Source: Paragorgia papillata
Lineage: Eukaryota; Cnidaria; Anthozoa; Scleralcyonacea; Coralliidae
Reading direction: 5' to 3'
Length of the DNA: 64,000 nucleotides
NCBI GenBank assembly: GCA_035771165.1
Contig: JAWNZC010000023.1
Span: 3,210,001-3,274,000, forward strand
Shown here piece by piece: positions 11,274-23,084 of the stretch (position 1 is the first letter of the stretch; every line of letters begins with the position of its first letter). The translations under genes were made by a program, and so were the position numbers. Under the pieces are notes generated by a model. The model worked only from the letters and a program-made list of their open reading frames with translations. It had not been told where the DNA came from and did not search any database.

Positions 11274-11374
11274 TGAAACAGAAATTGCGAGAAGAAGAAA
11301 CCCTTTTGCCATCAGATACTGTATGCAATGTGCTGACTCCAGTGATTCGCATTTGCTTGTCTGCTTACCATTAA
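11274..11374 (+). CDS. ANKRD60-like protein, putative last exon
   Basis: After an AG at 11272-11273 the phase required by exon 2 is open for 33 codons, starting VKQKLREEETLLPSD and ending at TAA (11372-11374). A polyadenylation signal follows 100 bases on. The polypyrimidine tract is weak and the peptide is not one I recognise, so this exon is a proposal. Accepting all three exons gives a 392-residue protein. Confidence 0.45.
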
Positions 11375-11471
11375 GTAAAGTACCATCGCTACATATTTCA
11401 ACGACTACGTCTTTTTGCCACTTGAAAATGATAATAGCTGTTCTTTATCAAGCCAAAACCTGTATACACAT

Positions 11472-11477
11472 AATAAA
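11472..11477 (+). promoter_or_regulatory. AATAAA polyadenylation signal, candidate
   Basis: Canonical hexamer about 100 bases after the proposed stop of the ankyrin gene. Confidence 0.4.
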
Positions 11478-11619
11478 CTCATGTAACAGGCTATAAACTG
11501 CTCAGGTCGCCATTTTTAAAATGCGAATGTCATTTAAAGTAAGCACGTGAGTGGTCACGTGCTGTTTGACGCAATTTGCGTCTTTTGTCAATTTGTCTGT
11601 TTTGACGCCGTTTCCCGCG

Positions 11620-11800
11620 GTCCGTCACCGGTGAAGGAGGCGGAGGACCTCGGAGGGCCGTAGTGGTCGGGGTATGGGAGGTGGGACATTTTTCCGGAGG
11701 GTTGTGATTAGGCTTAGGGCTACCGGGGGTTGTGGTTAGGTTTAGGGTTTCCGGGGGGTTGTGGTTTGGGGTTGGGGTGGGGGGTTAGGAATTAGTTTTT
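11620..11800 (-). repeat. Telomere-like TTAGGG-variant module, copy 1
   Basis: GGTTAGGTTTAGGGTTTCCGG and related blocks (GGCTTAGGGC, GTTAGG) form a G-rich stretch. Its reverse complement occurs at 34618-34728, 43402-43468 and 48270-48381. The shared spacing shows one dispersed module rather than chance telomeric repeats. Confidence 0.65.
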
Positions 11801-13500
11801 TAATTCGTTGAAATTGACTCCCACACTCAATTTGAGAGCTTGATTACAATTAGTATATACAGTCAATTTGAGGAAGAGAATGGGCTGTTATAACTCTGGT
11901 TATAACTTATCGAGTTTCTGACCAAATCTTAAAATGATCCTGAATGATCCCTTTTTAAAATGAAACCTTTATAACGATATGCCATGAAGTATTGACGGAG
12001 CGCTGACCTGAACTTCCGGTTGGTCGGATCTCGCATCTTCAACGTGCATATCAACTAGTAGAAAGTGGCTTTTGTTTGTCAATATATAAGCGAAACCAAC
12101 GAAACTTTAGGCTCTAACAACTCCTAAAGTAAGTATAAGCATTTGTCTGTTGTAATTATTTCGCAGATTAACAATAATTTGGTAAAATGTTTCGAAAACC
12201 ATCTCGGCGGAGACTCTTGGCGGTGTTTTAACAGCAAACAGGAGTAAATAACATGCAAAATAACCTGAATAGCTGACTTAAAAACGATCTTAATGATGTA
12301 TTGTGGTCTTACGTTGTGGTATAATTCTGTTTTAATTTGTAAATTTCCAGAATAAGTGAAAACCACGCGCGCACCCGCTGTGGCGCACCATGGGGGGTCA
12401 TCACAGTTGGCGGTCTAAAAAAAGCAATATAATATTTGTGTTTTATTGTATTGCCTCGATTTTTTTCAAAATGAATGTGTGAAATGTTTCTTTTCATTTT
12501 AATTATTAATACGAAGTTTGTTGGTAAATTTATTTTTATTCTAAATAGTTGCCATTTTTGTTATAGATTATAATGATCTTTATTTTTAATAATAATTAGC
12601 ATAAATTAGCATAATTTGCAAAATAGAGGTAAAAACGATTCAAATGATAAATTGTGGTATTATTTTGTAACTACAAAGCTATAGTGGTTCAATACTTTCT
12701 TGAGTCATCTATTTAATCTCATGCGTCAGAATGAGAAAAATCGCCTGTGTAAACGCGCTATTTGTTTGAAATTTTTACCATTTTCTGGTTTTAATTATGC
12801 AGTATTTTCGACACATTTCATGAGTTCGATTTGTAACTACGTTTTTTTAATCAACATTTGATGATCAAATTCTGAACAAAATAGTCCTAATATATTTTTC
12901 AACAACAGCGAAACTAGCGAAATATTTTCCCACTAATTTTGGCTGAATGTTGCGAAAAGACATGTTGCCCAAATCTACAGAAATTTTTACAGATATTTAA
13001 TAGTGCTTGAAAAGATGAGTGACTGTAATAAGCATAGGTAATTTTGAATTATTCATCCATCCACCAATTAATCATCCATCCATCCATCCATCCATAAACA
13101 CTGGTCCATAAAGCACCGTAATCACTTTTTTTTTTAGATAAGCATTTGGAGTAGTAAAAAACATGTTAGTCTTTTTCAAAAACAACCAACTAAATAATTT
13201 AGTTTCACTAGCGAAGGTGTTTCAGTTTCCTTTTTGCATGAAATCAAAACCTTTTTCACGACAGCAACGCTAATATGAACAACTGACCCACCTTTTGACT
13301 TCATAAAGGTACCTTTTAATCTTTTTTGTTGATCTGCTTAACACATTTTTTGCCTCTCGAGCAACATTTATACAACATTTCGAAGCTGTTTACCGAACAG
13401 CTCAGCGAGAAACTCTATGTGAATGCATCATTACGCATGGCGGAAGTATTAGTTGCCTATACCGGAAGTTTGTTGTTTCAAACATTTCGCTGTAATTTTG
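11800..13500. other. Intergenic, no gene recognised
   Basis: AT-rich sequence with a short (CATC)n run at about 13076-13095 and no domain-bearing frame. Contains small palindromes only. Confidence 0.5.
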
Positions 13501-13509
13501 TCTCTTGTA

Positions 13510-13870
13510 CAGTGCTTGGCTATATAATAAAACAGTTATACCATTCGCTCTCGTTGTATACGAACTAATAGCCAACTCATGGTATAACTGTTAAATAATA
13601 ACCGAGACGAAGTCAAGGTTATTATTCACCGATATTCACTGAACCGAAGGTGAATAATTGTTTTAGTATAAATACTAATTTTCGTACTTTTAGGAACAAC
13701 ATTTTCTTTAAAATTGTTAATTTCTTCGTCTGTCGCATTGACAACTTGGCTGGCGGCCATTTTAAGTAAACGCTGTAGGTGATTATCGAGAATTAATCCG
13801 AAGTAGCTCGACCAATCAGCGCGCGTGATTTTCTATAATCACCTGTGTTTTTATACTAATTCACTATGTT
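13510..13870. repeat. Palindromic repeat cluster
   Basis: ACAGTTATACCA and TGGTATAACTGT face each other at about 13532-13592. They are followed by GGTTATTATTCACC and GGTGAATAATTG motifs and by GTATAAATACTAATTTTC against TTTTTATACTAATTCAC. These are overlapping MITE pieces whose individual ends I could not fix. Confidence 0.4.
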
Positions 13871-15228
13871 AGACCGTATTTTTTGAAGAACTGATTGAAA
13901 CTTAAACGAGGTCAAAACTATAGAAAGAGTAGTCAGAGTAGGCTATTCTTTTGTTAGCAGTGGAGCCCCACGGTCTTCATTGACTCCCTTGAAGCCAATA
14001 TAACTATAGTTCCATCTTTCTTGTAAGACAGTCGGCGTTTCTGGTAGTTTGGTCGTTTTAAAATAAGACAATTTTCATGTCACCTAATGACATGTCCAAG
14101 AACATTGTGGGTTTATTACTTTTGAATGACCACACCCAAAGACCACGCCCATTTGTCGGCAAAATTAATGCTCACCCCCTGCTCAACCCCCTTCGCGACG
14201 GCCCTGCATAAACAAATAGTTTCCGAGGATACACCTGTATATTATGATCACTAAACTGATCACTAAAGTTTGTCCAATCTTATCAAAATAGGAAATGATG
14301 GATCTCGTTATTGCAAAGGTGGCTTCTATATTAATTCTATGACGAAATCACAAACAAGAACACATAGTCCGAGGTAGGTCAATAGGCGAGTTTCAGGGTG
14401 TTGCGCGCGCATCATTTTTCAATAAAACTGGCAAGCTCCACTCAAAGTAAACGTACTGTTTAAAATCAACGAAGTATAGATAGAGTTTCTGGATGTTTAA
14501 CACTGTTATTCTGCTGTTGTTGGCTCGCTAGTAAGTCTGTTCGCCTGTATACTTAATTTGTGGGGAGCCCGCCAATTCCTTTGCACCAAGAGCCCGCCAA
14601 TTCCTTTGCAAAATGATCCGCGCGCAATACCTTGAAATTCGCCTATTGTTTTTCACGCCCGGCTTTAGCCTTTAGTTTAATAATAAATACATTTTAATTT
14701 TAGTCATATTTACTATAAGATGGTTAATCACATTAAATTTAACTTTAGTCTGGCTGTACACGGTCGAAATATGAATTTTGGAGGGCGTGTACACGTGTAT
14801 GGGAGATACCAGTACGTAGTTGAGGCACTAACACTTTTACCCCAGTCAAAGAGTTTCCAGGCCTGTGGAGCAGCAGAATAAAATTATTATGGGCTCGTTT
14901 ATTTAAAGTTTTCAAGATGGCTGCCTGCGAGATTATATAATCAGAAATATAATCAGTGGCACTAAACTCCAACGAAACCTCTAAATCTAATCCAAGTGTT
15001 CATAAACCGATTCAATTACGTTTCAAAATTTGGATGTTAATGTCGAAGTTCGTTTTGAAGCTCGAATGAACTTCGGCTTTCGCCATGCATTCTTTGACTA
15101 CAGTATATGCAGTTGGCAATTTGGAATCGCCTAATGATTAATCGCATATTTCCCTAAAGAAATAAAATTGTACCAAGAGTAAGTCTGGTCGATCGTAGGT
15201 TTTCCGCTATAGGTCAAGGCATAGTTAA
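13870..15228. other. Intergenic, no gene recognised
   Basis: Short stop-limited frames only. A direct repeat of GCCCGCCAATTCCTTTGCA lies at about 14568-14610. No gene or complete element is seen. Confidence 0.45.
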
Positions 15229-15382
15229 TAGGACATATACATGGTTTGGAAGCTCTATTGTCTTTCAACATGAAGCATATATGGTCATGTTGAACTGACA
15301 ATGAAGTTTCTTATATGGAAGTAAATTATATGGACACGTGACGATGAAGCACCACAACACGTGACGATGAAGCAACTCACTA

Positions 15383-16095
15383 CAGGGCGCAACTAGAAAA
15401 TTTCGAGGGCAGGGGTTGAACGCAAAAAAAGGGCAAAGTCGTTCAGTATTCTAAACAATTTGCAGTGCCGTAGCAAGGTATCAAAAAGTGGCCGGAGGGC
15501 AGTAGTGGCAATTATTGACCGCATTTGTAGGGGGGTCCGGGGGTCCTCCCCCGGAAATTTTTGAAATCTAGAACCTCGGAAACACCATTTGCAGCAATTT
15601 GAGCGAACTTTTTCATCTAATTCTACAGCAAGTATAGTTCAAATTTTACTGTAAAAACGAAGAAATTATCACACTAAAATCCAGCTCTATCTTTATGATT
15701 GGTTCAGGGAATTGAAGCCTCGACACGGACGACACTTCACAAAAGTGAGCATATTTTGGGGGTTGCGTTGCTCCGTTTGAGATTTTGAGTCATACATTAC
15801 TGAATAGCTTCTAATTCGTCTAAGATGCCTCTGCCCTCGGACACATGAAAGTTCGACATTTGGTCTTAGCCTTATTTTGTACAGGCAAAGAACTTTATCT
15901 TCGAAAATTTTGCTACGGCACTGATTTGGGATACTATAGATATCTACTATTGTATTGCGTACTACAACAGACGATTAATTATCTGTTTATCTAAAGTCTA
16001 ACCTAGTATTAGAGGTCTCACAAAAAGGGCAGGGGTTAAAAAGGGCAGGGGTTGCAACCCCCCAACCCCCCCCCCCCCCCCTAGTTGCGCCCCTG
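15383..16095. mobile_element. hAT-like element with CAGGG(G)CGCAACTAG ends
   Basis: CAGGGCGCAACTAG at the left and CTAGTTGCGCCCCTG at the right are inverted, of the CAGGGGCG type usual for hAT elements. Flanks share CACTA, so an 8-bp duplication is only partly visible. It contains another pair of inverted ends at 15463 and 15923. Confidence 0.6.
15463..15923. mobile_element. Innermost element with CAGTGCCGTAGC ends
   Basis: CAGTGCCGTAGC and GCTACGGCACTG are exact 12-bp inverted ends inside the hAT-like element. Flanks share ATTTG. Third level of nesting in this locus; non-coding. Confidence 0.55.
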
Positions 16096-16246
16096 CACTA
16101 ATTAAACCCAAGCGTTGCTATTGGATGACTGCTTCATTATACAGAAAATACAATACCGTGAAATTGCACAAATTTCCATAAACTTGAACAAAAACATGGA
16201 ACAATCACTTTGGACGAGTTTCCAAACCATGTATATGTTCTATTAA

Positions 16247-16384
16247 GCATGGCTGCGGCAAAGGGCAATGGTCCAATGGGATACAGCTTTTATTGCTGGC
16301 TAATTCAACACTGTCTATGATTGGACCATCACCCCTTGCCGCAGCCATGCCGCCGGCTCTTACGGCTATATGGAAACCAGGCTT
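16247..16384. mobile_element. MITE with GCCTGGTTTCCATATAGCCG end, left-truncated copy
   Basis: The sequence matches the complete copy at 56471-56640 from the inner part of its left arm through to the right end GGCTATATGGAAACCAGGC. The outer left arm is missing where the TTAA-flanked element abuts at 16246. Confidence 0.75.
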
Positions 16385-16480
16385 TAACTATGGTGAGACT
16401 TCTTCTACGTCCACTATATGTTGCTGTAAAATAATTTAAATGTACGCATGCGTAATCATACAAAAGTTTATCCTAATCCT

Positions 16481-16523
16481 CCCCCCCCCCCCCCCCCCCC
16501 AACCCCCCCCCCCCCCCCCCCCC
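16481..16523. repeat. Poly-C tracts
   Basis: Two C runs of about 20 bases separated by AA. Confidence 0.9.
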
Positions 16524-16689
16524 AAAGATAACTCGGGTGGAAGTTTTAACATGGAGGCGTTTAACATAGGTTTGCCTTATCATAGGTTTTAACATAGGTT
16601 TGCCTTATCGCCCAGACCAAGTTATCTCTATTCCCCGAGTTATCCACCGAGTTATCTCGGTCTCATGTGAAAGTTTACTTTTTACTTTG

Positions 16690-17004
16690 CCAGGAGGTTA
16701 TGTTTTCACCTCTGTTTGTCTGTCTGTCTGTTACATACGCCAGGAGGTTATGTTTTCACCTCTGTTTGTCTGTCTGTTTGTTTCCTCCACCAGGAGGTTA
16801 TGTTTTTGCCTCTGTTTGTCTGTCTGTCTGTTTGTTACTTCCACCAGGAGGTTATATATGTTTTCACCTGTTTGTCTGTTTGTTACCTCCACCAGGAGGT
16901 TGTTTTCACGTCTGTTTGTCTGTCTGTCTGTTTGTTACCTCCACCAGGAGGTTATGTTTTCACCTCTGTTTATCTGTTTATCTGTCTGTCTGTCTGTCTG
17001 TCTT

Positions 17005-17074
<70 letters not shown>

Positions 17075-17320
17075 GCCAGGATTTTTACGAAAGTTTGCAG
17101 AAAGATTGATCACAGACCATGGACTAATATTCAATTTTGATTGAATTTTGTTGAAATTTGAATGAGAAATTAATAAAAATCTGACCACAAGATTTTCCGT
17201 GCAGAAGAAATGCTTGATTGCGCTATTATCCCAACCTGATTTTCGGGATGGCTCGTGTTTTTTTTTAAACATCTCTAATAACCGACTCGCAGAGGTGTGC
17301 AGTCTCTGAGTGTCCTCTTG
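16690..17320 (+). repeat. TCTG-bearing dispersed repeat, copy 2, with tandem head units
   Basis: The head CAGGAGGTTATGTTTTCACC plus a short TCTG run is repeated six times (16692-16975), then expands to a long (TCTG)n at 16981-17074. The unique body follows (AGGATTTTTACGAAAGTTTGC) and the tail is GCAGTCTCTGAGTGTCCTC. The frames encoding SVCLSVCL on three phases are the microsatellite, not a protein. Position 17266-17268 is the empty counterpart of the insertion at 50279. Confidence 0.8.
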
Positions 17321-17822
17321 TTAAATATAGAAATGAACTAACATCGCGAAGATAACCCTAAACCCAGAGATAACTCGCCTCTTGTGAGCAGGCCCTAACT
17401 GAATCGAACTTGAAACTTGGCAACGAACTTCCAACCGCGCGCTGAAAAGTAAACTGAAACCGACAATAATGGTCACCCAACAAAATTAAAAGATTATTTT
17501 TTGTTGCTTTAGGAAATCGATACCATCAAGTGGCAGCTCCAAAATGTCAACCAAAGGTCGAAGATAAAACTATCAAACCTTGATGTTGCATTTGGTTTCG
17601 TCTTAAAATGTACATCGAACACATAAAATTTCCGACCCCTTCACCAAAAATTCCTATCGAACGTCTACAAGAGATATTTCAACTGTCTAGTAACTTAATT
17701 GGCGACAAGGGTCTATCTGCTGGTACATAATTATTTATTGACCAAATTAAGCATGAAATCAATGAAATGACCACATCAACCCGGCCAAGGGTACGCATGG
17801 ATACGATGTTTCACAGTGATCC

Positions 17823-18124
17823 ATAGTCAATCGAGATATGGTCTGGAAACTCGGCAAACTTCAAAGCGCCTATAATGAGCTGGGATTTTATGTTGAACCG
17901 TACCTTACACCGTGCACATCCTTTGTTTTAGGTTTATTAATATTTAAATAGCACGGTTGAGTGATTGAACTTAAACGTTGCTATTGGACAATTCGTTCAT
18001 TATACTATAAAATACAATGTGTTCAGTGACCGTGCACCGTGCACAAAAATGCATAAAGGCGAACAAAAAGATAGACCAAAGACTTTAGCTGAGCGGTTTC
18101 CAGACCATATCTCGATTGACTATG
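17823..18124. mobile_element. hAT-like MITE with 8-bp target duplication
   Basis: ATAGTCAATCGAGATATGG at the left and CCATATCTCGATTGACTAT at the right are inverted, and the arms continue TCTGGAAAC and GTTTCCAGA. AGTGATCC flanks both sides exactly (17815-17822 and 18125-18132), the 8-bp duplication typical of hAT. Non-coding. Confidence 0.8.
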
Positions 18125-18804
18125 AGTGATCCAACAATCTCAAACTTATTAAGAGGAGCTGTTTTTCTTATGTCGCGTAACATGAACTCAAAACTGATTT
18201 CTGCTGATCATATCTACATTTATAAGTATAGAATTTTTTTATCGTTTGATGTGTTTCTCAACCCCCAAAAAATGCTCGTAAAAAGTTTGTTGATTCTATA
18301 AGCTACACAATAATGCTAAAATAAGGAGGTTTTGAATTCTGAGTGGTACGCCAAAAAGTTCAAGGGTTTTAAACGCTTTTCATAAAAAAACCCGTGACAT
18401 AGAAAAAATTATCCTCTTAATACGTCATGAGATAATCAGCCAATCGGACGATAATCACCCGATGGAAACAAAATGTTTTCCTGACTGAGCAGTAATAAAA
18501 TAGACTATTTCTGCGTCTAAACTCAGCAGTCCAAATCCAAGAAGGACCTTATACTATAACTTATAACCTCGGATTGGGTTGCAGTGTATGAGGTATACAT
18601 TACAGATACTACATTACGCATCTTGTCCTCCTGTCCTGTGATGTTTTATACCTAATTCTTTATGCAGTGGTCACTAGGTGGTGTAGTCCTGGAACGTTAA
18701 CAAGGATGACTCACTGGTGGGCAACGAAGGCGCGAGTACTTTCTTGGGGTCCGGCTGGCTGGGCCTGCTGGACATGTCCCCCATAGAAAGGTTTAAAATC
18801 TAGA

Positions 18805-19035
18805 GTTCCTGCAATGCCCTTTCCTGCATTTTAGGGCGATGTTTCACAGAATTCGGAAGGTTGTAAAACTACTAAAATAATTCTTGATAGAGTGACTGAA
18901 TGTTTCTACATAAATTTCACAAGACTGCCGACCATCGTTAAAATGACGTAATTTGTGTTTAAAATATCAAGGGGGCTGAGTCCCTCTATTAAAATAGACA
19001 TAACATTTTAATGAGGGGGGCTCAGCCTCCTCCAC
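18805..19035 (+). repeat. Second copy of the 8440-8760 repeat
   Basis: GCAATGCCCTTTCCTGCATT, then GGGGGCTGAGTCC and AGGGGGGCTCAGCC occur in the same order as in the earlier copy. Confidence 0.5.
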
Positions 19036-19190
19036 TACACCACTGTCTCTATGCTATTTTACAATGTAGTCCAGCAAGGTGGTCCGCGTCATTATTTCAT
19101 ACACAACATTGCGCCTCTTTCCACCTAGTATACGATTTACTCTCTTATGTATGCTATCCGATACTAATAACGCCAGTGTATTTGTATAGG

Positions 19191-19353
19191 TAATAGCATG
19201 GTTTCGAGTGCAATTTGGAAAAAAACATGCACGAGTGAGTTTTTCAAATACTGTCAAAATAGCACGAGTCCGAAGGACGAGTTCTATTTGAAGTATTTGA
19301 AAAACTCACGAGTGCATGTTTTTTTCCAAATTGCACGAGAAACCATGCTATTA
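19191..19353. mobile_element. Foldback MITE
   Basis: TAATAGCATGGTTTCGAGTG and the complement of the right end pair over about 65 bases, including a long A/T run, around a short loop near 19270. Frames on both strands reflect the palindrome. Confidence 0.75.
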
Positions 19354-20034
19354 CTTATTAATAATATACATGAAAAAATGTTCAAAACAACTGTACTAAC
19401 ATTTTAACGTACGTGTTTAGCCGTCCACTCCTCGCATATTTATTTGTTAAAAAACGCTTCGCTTCCTTTACTATTTGAAAAAGTTTACTCGAGGCATAAA
19501 GAAGCTTCTGGTCTTCTTGTAGGTACTTCACTTGAGTTGGCAATATTAAAGCATAACTAGCTTCAAATTTGAACAAATTATCCTCAAAACCGCCGAATCT
19601 TGGCCGCCATCTTTGTTTGTTTTGTGTCGGGAAAAATCCACAGTTTCAAGTGATTTCGTTGAACAAATTTAGAGATATAACTGATTTTTCTACGTGTGAA
19701 AATACTGTACCCTGCTCGTGACATCAGAGGCCATTCATTTATTTACATATTAAACAAATTGAGATATCTTGAAAACAAAGAAAGATACGAAAAAATTGTA
19801 AAAGATCTTCTATTACAATTTCACGAGTTCTTTCAAATTAGACAAATTTTTGTTGCCAATCGGTCCTTTAATAAGCGCCCCCTCATTTAACTGACTCTCT
19901 TAATGCGTCCGAGAACTCTCCCCTTGACGAATAAAATCATCTGGCGTTAAGCCACGCACAGAGGACCGCTAAGTTTTCCTTGACAAATTTCTTGATAGCT
20001 TTCTTTGCTCGTGTGTACGTTGAACAAGGTTACT

Positions 20035-20150
20035 TGTCAAGGAAAAACTTGTCAGTTTGGGTCGTACACACGAACAAATAAAACTTGTCAAGGAAAAACT
20101 TCGCAAGGAAAAACTTCTCAAAGAAAAACTTCTCAAGGAAACTTGGTCCA
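20035..20150. repeat. 15-bp tandem repeat (AAGGAAAAACTTCTC)
   Basis: Four to five imperfect copies of AAGGAAAAACTTCTC, with an inverted relative at about 19970-20045. A short frame encoding KEKLL repeats results and is not evidence of a gene. Confidence 0.7.
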
Positions 20151-20388
20151 TGGTCGTCTGTGCGGGGCTTAAGCCGAGTAAAATACTAAAGTCTGCATCG
20201 TTCCAAAAGAAACAAGGGGTCAAACAAGGGGTTAAGCGCATTCCCTCAAATAAATAGGCTCGATTTCCAGCCGTATCTCGGGCCCCTGTACTTATCTCCC
20301 CCGCTGAAATCATGGCTGGCCGGACTCGTGAGTTTTTCCATTGTCGATTTGCACCAATAACAAACGTACCTGCACATTTTCAGCAGGC

Positions 20389-21525
20389 ATATATTATTGG
20401 GAATACTGCATGAATTACAAATATTGGGAATATTGAATTACAAATATTGGGAATATTGCATGAATTGCAATGAAGTTCAAAATGGCGATCAATAGAGTGC
20501 TGATGAGTGAGGGAATATTGCATGAATTACAATTATTGGGAATATTGCATGAATTACAATTACTGGGAATATTGCATTACAATTATTGGGAAAATTGCAT
20601 GAATTACAATTATTGGGAATATTGCATTACAATTATTGGGAAAAATGCATGAGGAACAATTATTGGTAATATTGCATGAATTACAATTATTGGGAATATT
20701 GCATTACAATTATTGGGAAAATTGCATGAATTACAATTATTGGGAATATTACATTACAATTATTGGGAAAAAGCATGAGTTACAATTATTGGTAATATTG
20801 CATGAATTACAATTATTGGGAATATTGCATTACAATTATTGGGCCAATATTGCATGAATTACAATTATTGGGAATATTGCATGAATTGCAATGAAGTTCA
20901 GAATGGCGATCAATGGAGTGCTGATGAGTGAGGGAATATTTCATGAATTACAATTATTGGGAATATTGGGAATGAATTACAATTATTGGGAATATTGCAT
21001 GAATTGCAATTATTGGGAATATTGTATGAATTACAATTATTGGGAATATTGCATGAATTACAATTATTGGGAATATTGCATGAATTACAATTATTGGGAA
21101 TATTGCATGAGTTACAATTATTGGGAATATTGCATGAATTACAATTATTGGGAATATTGCATGAATTACAATTATTGGGAATATTGCATGAATTACAATT
21201 ATTGGGAATATTGCATGAATTACAATTATTGGGAATATTGCATGAATTACAATTATTGGGACTATTGCATGAATTACAATTATTGGGAATATTGCATGAA
21301 TTACAATTATTGGGAATATTGCATGAATTACAATTATTGGGAATATTGCATGAATTACAATTATTGGGACTATTGCATGAATTACAATTATTGGGAATAT
21401 TGCATGAATTACAATTATTGGGAATATTGCATGAATTACAATTATTGGGAGTATTGCATGAATTACAATTATTGGGAGTATTGCATGAATTACAATTATT
21501 GGGAATATTGCATGAATTGCAATGA
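20389..21525 (+). repeat. 27-bp minisatellite (GAATTACAATTATTGGGA core)
   Basis: About 19 nearly identical 27-bp units fill 21010-21525. Shorter, variably deleted units fill 20395-20880. A non-repeat spacer with TGGCGATCAATAGAGTGCTG recurs at 20482, 20904 and 21533, so the array has a higher-order structure. Because 27 is a multiple of three, two forward frames stay open for 180-230 codons; neither resembles a known protein. Confidence 0.9.
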
Positions 21526-22011
21526 GTTAAAAATGGCGATCACTGATAGAGTGCTGATGAGTGAGGCATATATGCATGCAATGGCATTTTAGAAACGTTT
21601 AAGATTGATTGAATAAAATATTTACAACGGCAAGCTCTAGAGAAATTGGATAATAGCCAGAATGTTCCCGTCATTCAGTCAGGCTACAGGATCAGGGAAA
21701 TCACTTATATTTCAGTCAGCTTCTACATATGGTTTTTGATATCATGAAATTAATTTATGCCTACGTCACAGACACGGGGGAGGTATGTATACCCGGGGTC
21801 CGGGAGACGGTTGGAAGTCGAGCCTTTTAAAACGCCTACCGCCTTTTACCCAAAATTTAAATTCAACGCCCAGGCGCTTATCAGTCGAGGAAATACGGTA
21901 TATGCCTATGGCTAAAGTGACATATACCTGACCAGGACCATGCAGATGAGAAATCTCCAACGATTGTGTAACAAGGTTTCATGTCAAGTTTTAAATTGTG
22001 ACCCTTGAACC

Positions 22012-22340
22012 ATAGATAATGGAAGGGGAACTGGATAGGAAACTTAAAACGATGTTACGAAACAGGAAACGATGTTTGCACATCTTGCTATGGTAATTTT
22101 ACACTTATAAGCATCTAATGCACCTAACGAGTGGTCCCACATGGCCAGGATCAACCATTGCTGAAACTAAACAATAGTGTAATATCACTTAAGTCAGTAG
22201 TGCATGTCTGATTTTAGCCATGTGGGACCACTCGCTAAGTGCGATTAGTCCCTTATAAATGTATAATTACCATAGCAAGTTGTGCAAACATCGTTTCCGG
22301 TTTCGTAAGTTTCCTATCCAGTTCCACTTCCATTATCTAT
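22012..22340. mobile_element. Long-TIR MITE, hAT-like flanks
   Basis: ATAGATAATGGAAG and CTTCCATTATCTAT lie at the ends, and the arms pair through ACTGGATAGGAAACTT, AACGATGTTTGCAC, TTGCTATGGTAATT and GAGTGGTCCCACATGG. Flanks CTTGAACC and ATTGAACC differ at one base and look like an 8-bp duplication. The ATAG end resembles the element at 17823. Confidence 0.75.
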
Positions 22341-22349
22341 GATTGAACC

Positions 22350-23080
22350 GGCATGTTGCATACTCAAACAGATCTAGACTGATAAAAGCTGACGACACTC
22401 TGTCATGTTCTAAACTCAAGAATTCAACTAATAGATACAAGCTGCATGTATTAGGGGGTCGCTATATTTTTCTGGACATATCAGTTGATAGGCTAGCGTT
22501 TTCTGTGTGGACAGTGGGACTGTATCGTATAGCCGCTATATCACATGTGTCGCATGGTTGTATAAGCTCAAACAGCGATGGCAGATTTCTTTTTGCGTAG
22601 GGGGCTTTTGCATGAGCATTGCCCTACAATTAACTTTGCCAAAATGAGCATCGATCTATAAAGTCCCCCCCCCCCCCCCTAGGACGCGAACAACGTTGAA
22701 TGTTATTTGTAATTAAACATTTCCGTTGACCTACAGACATTCCAGTCGTTCTAGTGTTCTATACTTAACATTTGCTAAAATGCCGGAAAATAGAGGTGTA
22801 TATAGGAGTGTTCCTAAAATATCCTTGCGACTCATTTTCCTCATCAGTTCGCGGAACCACTTGAATCATTTTAATTTGATTCGTGTTTGACTAACAACTG
22901 TATTTCTTATATAGCATGGTTGTTCGGATACCACAAACCATGCAATCAAATTCAAAACAGGAATTTAAGTTTCCTAAAGATTTGATCAAATGAATTAGTA
23001 TATGGGCGAGGAACTAAATTGCAACAATATTTTAAGGACACCTTATTGCCACGAGAGTATAGTAAATGTTCTTAGCTGCT
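22350..23080. other. Intergenic, no gene recognised
   Basis: One 85-codon frame without recognisable features and a poly-C run at about 22665-22679. Confidence 0.45.
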
Positions 23081-23084
23081 TTAA

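Larger units (their letters stand above)
15229..16242. mobile_element. TTAA-flanked TIR element carrying nested hAT-like elements
   Basis: The ends TAGGACATATACATGG (15229) and CCATGTATATGTTCTA (to 16242) are inverted and continue as GTTTGGAA and TTCCAAAC. TTAA flanks both sides (15225-15228 and 16243-16246), fitting a 4-bp TTAA target duplication. The interior is largely a second element (15383-16095). No transposase is seen. Confidence 0.7.

Noticed and set aside
16600..17144. Cysteine/serine-rich proteins in three frames
   Set aside because: All are translations of the (TCTG)n microsatellite and its repeated head.
20891..21592. 233-codon open frame as a repeat protein gene
   Set aside because: It is the 27-bp minisatellite read in frame; a second frame is equally open and no splice, signal or domain evidence exists.
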